Assembly (NCBI GenBank): GCA_017854585.1
Contig: JAFMHK010000001.1
Location: forward strand, 1-64,000
DNA length: 64,000 bases
DNA from: Paracoccaceae bacterium
Lineage (GTDB): Bacteria > Pseudomonadota > Alphaproteobacteria > Rhodobacterales > Rhodobacteraceae
Reading direction: 5' to 3'
The stretch's first letter is position 1; each line of letters starts with the position of its first letter. The translations under genes were made by a program, and so were the position numbers. Below are positions 61,256 through 64,000 of the stretch, one piece after another. The notes under the pieces are model-generated. The model was given only the letters and a program-made list of their open reading frames with translations. It searched no databases and was not told the origin of the DNA.

Positions 61256-64000
61256 TCATTCTGCCGGAACGGCCTCACGGCCCATTCCCAGCGGATGGCT
61301 GAGCTTATCCAGCATTTCCTTGGGGCATATCTGGATGAAGTTGCCCAGTTCGATATCCCAATGCTGCAAGATGTCCATTGCCTTGCGGCTGCCGGTTTCA
61401 CGGGCGTGGGTCTGCACCAATTCGTGCAATTGCGATTCCCAATGCGGTTCCGACACGGGGCAGATGACGAGTGTCTCGAGGTTCATGTTCACCATCGCCT
61501 GATTATCGGGATCATACAGATATGCCATGCCCCCAGTCATCCCTGCGCCGAAGTTGGCGCCGATGCTGCCCAGAATCACCGCAACCCCCCCGGTCATGTA
61601 TTCGCACCCGTTGGACCCACAGCCTTCGATCACCACCTTGGCTCCTGAGTTGCGAACCGCGAACCGTTCCCCGGCGCGACCCGCAGCGAACAGATAGCCA
61701 TCGGTCGCCCCATACAGCACGGTATTCCCGATGATCGTGTTCTGATCGGCCCTTAGCGGGCTGATCTGCGGCGGTCTTACAACGATAATCCCGCCCGACA
61801 GGCCCTTGCCGACGTAATCGTTGGCATCGCCTGAGACTTCCAGCTTGAGCCCCGGCGCGGCAAATGCCCCGAGCGATTGCCCCGCGCTGCCTTCCAGCTT
61901 TACGGTCAGATGGTCGGGTTGCAGGCTGTTGCGCATGCCAAAGGCCTGCACGATATGGCTGGATGTCCGGGTGCCGATCGTGCGCAGCGTGTTCTGCACG
62001 GCATAAGACAGCTGCATCTTTTCGCCATCCTTGAGGAACCGGGCGGCATCCGCAACGATCTGGGCATCCAGCGTGTCTGGCACCACGTTGCGCGGTTTGT
62101 TCCGGTCATAAACGATCCGGTCGGCGCCATCGACGGTGATCAGCAACGGGTTCAGGTCCAGATCATCCAGATGCGCCGACCCACGGCTGACCTGCGTCAG
62201 CAGATCGGCACGGCCGATGACCTCATCGAGGGACCGCGCGCCGATGCTGGCAAGCAGTTCCCGCACTTCTTGCGCATAGAAGGTGATGAGGTTGACCACC
62301 TTGTCGGCATTGCCCGTGAACTTGGCGCGCAAAGCGTCGTCTTGGGTGCAGACGCCAACGGGGCAAGTGTTCGACTGGCACTGCCGCACCATGATGCAGC
62401 CCATGGAAATCAGGGCCGCAGTGCCGATCCCGTATTCTTCGGCCCCCATCATCGCGGCCATCACGATATCGCGGCCTGTGCGCAGGCCGCCATCGGTGCG
62501 CAACGTCACCCGGTCGCGCAGCTTGTTCATGGCCAGCACCTGATGCGCCTCGGTCAGGCCCATTTCCCATGGCAGGCCCGCATACTTGATGCTGGTCGCG
62601 GGCGATGCGCCCGTGCCGCCGTTGTGGCCGGAAATCAGGATGATGTCGGCCTTGGCTTTGGCGACACCTGCCGCAATGGTGCCCACGCCGCTGGAGGCGA
62701 CAAGTTTCACCGTCACCTTGGCGCGCGGATTGATCTGTTTCAGGTCGTAGATCAGCTGCGCCAGATCCTCGATCGAATAGATGTCATGGTGCGGTGGCGG
62801 GCTGATCAGCATCACACCCGGCGTCGAATGGCGCAGCCGCGCGATCAGTTCGGTCACCTTGATGCCGGGCAACTGCCCGCCCTCACCGGGCTTGGCACCT
62901 TGGGCGACCTTGATCTCAAGCTCTTCGCAATGGTTCAGGTATTCGGCCGTTACGCCGAACCGGCCCGATGCCACCTGCTTGATCTTGGCGCTTGGGTTGT
63001 CGCCGTTGGGTTCGGGCACGAAATGCGCCGGGTCTTCGCCGCCCTCGCCCGAATCCGACTTGGCGCCGATCCGGTTCATCGCCACGTTCAGTGTCTTGTG
63101 CGCCTCGGGCGACAGCGCGCCCAGCGACATGCCCGGCGTGACGAACCGTTTGCGGATCGAGGTGATGCTTTCGACCTCTTCGATGGGCACCGGATTACCC
63201 AAGGGCTTGATGTCCAGCAGATCGCGCAGATGGATCGGCGGGTTGGATTTCATCTTGGCCGAATACTGCTTCCACAGCTCATAGGATGCGCGATTGCATG
63301 CTTCTTGCAGCATATGCATCGACTGCGCTTCCCATGCGTGTTTTTCGCCCGAACGGCGCGCCTTGTAGAAACCACCGATGGGCAACACATCGCGCCCCCC
63401 AAGCCAGCCACGCTGATGCACGTCTTCCACCTTGCGCTGCAGGCCCGATACGCCGATGCCGGAAATGCGGCTGACCATGCCGGGGAAATACTCGGCGACC
63501 ATGGCGCGGCTCAGGCCCACGGCCTCGAAGTTCAAACCGCCCCGATAGCTGGAGATCACGGAGATACCCATCTTGGCCATGATCTTGAGCAGGCCCTGAT
63601 CAATCGCGTTGCGATAGCGCGCGATGGCTTCTGTCAGAGTGCCTTCGATCAGCCCGCGATCAATCCGGTCGGCGATGCTGTCTTGCGCCAGATAGGCGTT
63701 CACCGTGGTTGCGCCGCAGCCCACCAGAACCGCGAAGTAATGCGGGTCGATGCATTCCGCCGACCGCACATTCAAGCTGCAGAACGTCCGCAAACCCTTG
63801 CGGGTCAGCCAGCTGTGTACGGCGGACGTAGCAAGGATCATGGGCATCGGCACCTTGCCCTCCTCTTGAAACCGGTCGGTCAGAACGATGTGTCCCGCAC
63901 CGGACCGCACGGCATCCTCTGCCTCTGCCCGGATCCGTTCCAACCCCTGCCGCAAAGCGCCCGGCGTCCCACCGGCGGGAAACGTGCAATCGATCGTCAC
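61256..64000 (-). CDS. gltB: Glutamate synthase large subunit (3' part only)
   Basis: NADPH glutamate synthase alpha subunit; the open frame runs off the right edge, so the start and the amidotransferase domain lie outside. Visible are the FMN-binding synthase domain (GLNFEAVGLSRAMVAEYFPG, SGHNGGTGASPATSIKYAGL), the 3Fe-4S Cys group CIMVRQCQSNTCPVGVC and the C-terminal GXGXG beta-helix (GSNGCEYMTGGVAVILGSIG). It makes glutamate from glutamine and 2-oxoglutarate. It converges on serB. Confidence 0.97.
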   Translation of the reverse strand: MTIDCTFPAGGTPGALRQGLERIRAEAEDAVRSGAGHIVLTDRFQEEGKVPMPMILATSAVHSWLTRKGLRTFCSLNVRSAECIDPHYFAVLVGCGATTVNAYLAQDSIADRIDRGLIEGTLTEAIARYRNAIDQGLLKIMAKMGISVISSYRGGLNFEAVGLSRAMVAEYFPGMVSRISGIGVSGLQRKVEDVHQRGWLGGRDVLPIGGFYKARRSGEKHAWEAQSMHMLQEACNRASYELWKQYSAKMKSNPPIHLRDLLDIKPLGNPVPIEEVESITSIRKRFVTPGMSLGALSPEAHKTLNVAMNRIGAKSDSGEGGEDPAHFVPEPNGDNPSAKIKQVASGRFGVTAEYLNHCEELEIKVAQGAKPGEGGQLPGIKVTELIARLRHSTPGVMLISPPPHHDIYSIEDLAQLIYDLKQINPRAKVTVKLVASSGVGTIAAGVAKAKADIILISGHNGGTGASPATSIKYAGLPWEMGLTEAHQVLAMNKLRDRVTLRTDGGLRTGRDIVMAAMMGAEEYGIGTAALISMGCIMVRQCQSNTCPVGVCTQDDALRAKFTGNADKVVNLITFYAQEVRELLASIGARSLDEVIGRADLLTQVSRGSAHLDDLDLNPLLITVDGADRIVYDRNKPRNVVPDTLDAQIVADAARFLKDGEKMQLSYAVQNTLRTIGTRTSSHIVQAFGMRNSLQPDHLTVKLEGSAGQSLGAFAAPGLKLEVSGDANDYVGKGLSGGIIVVRPPQISPLRADQNTIIGNTVLYGATDGYLFAAGRAGERFAVRNSGAKVVIEGCGSNGCEYMTGGVAVILGSIGANFGAGMTGGMAYLYDPDNQAMVNMNLETLVICPVSEPHWESQLHELVQTHARETGSRKAMDILQHWDIELGNFIQICPKEMLDKLSHPLGMGREAVPAE

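Noticed and set aside
1-64000. Search for tRNA, rRNA, CRISPR arrays, transposases, integrases or att sites.
   Set aside because: None was seen on reading; gene order and codon style are uniform across the window.

Overview
The window is a gene-dense, GC-rich alphaproteobacterial chromosome segment. The gene content points to Rhodobacterales (Rhodobacteraceae, Roseobacter-like): a compact phenylacetate (paa) cluster with a PaaX regulator, an IalB-family secreted protein, a serC-serA pair behind a structured leader, a B12-riboswitch uptake operon that includes CbiZ and its own ExbB/ExbD/TonB, and two intergenic palindromes of a type I associate with this family. I cannot name a species. No tRNA, rRNA, CRISPR array, insertion sequence or prophage is visible. 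Large open frames opposite serA/serC, the ABC permease and others look like high-GC shadows.

Layout. 1-818 is the 3' end of secA. 957-9316 holds secreted proteins (a Cys-containing hypothetical and a periplasmic-binding/OmpA fusion), radC, a secreted hypothetical, map, sfsA, a CinA-type protein, a GNAT acetyltransferase and a second OmpA-domain protein. A LysR regulator and a class II aldolase diverge from 10325-10501. The paa block (11229-20155) has paaABCDE and paaX on the minus strand, paaZ on the minus strand, and paaI-paaK-tetR on the plus strand. A 52-bp palindromic region before paaA contains a plausible promoter, and a TetR-like palindrome lies between paaZ and paaI. paaF, paaG, paaH and paaJ are not in this window.

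20276-31018 is mixed housekeeping and envelope: mtgA, a GST, queG, an epimerase-like protein, two L,D-transpeptidase-fold proteins flanking a CAP-domain lipoprotein, a 61-aa membrane peptide, rlmN, IalB, L-asparaginase and a soluble hybrid histidine kinase. 31176-38654 is an alpha-2-macroglobulin/PbpC pair, a known envelope-defence combination. Then come a thiolase, a degenerate M24-fold protein and a MarR regulator.

42090-44945 is serC-serA; serB sits apart at 60274. After an alpha/beta hydrolase, 46183-53906 is a nine-gene B12 operon (btuB-btuF-btuC-btuD-cbiZ-exbB-exbD-exbD-tonB) behind one cobalamin riboswitch. It encodes outer-membrane capture, its energising motor, inner-membrane import and cobinamide remodelling in one unit. 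53946-58105 is an ABC ATPase / FtsX-type permease / lipocalin-like (AttH/CrtC) system with a PNPOx-like protein following. The window ends with a hydrolase fused to a multi-pass membrane domain, serB, and the 3' part of gltB.

The signals I think most deserve follow-up are the promoter-embedding palindrome before paaA, the self-contained B12 operon, the ribosome-binding-site hairpin after secA, the terminator-like hairpin inside a signal-peptide coding sequence, and the serC leader. I found no clearly unprecedented system. Functions are read by eye from protein motifs and no database search was run.
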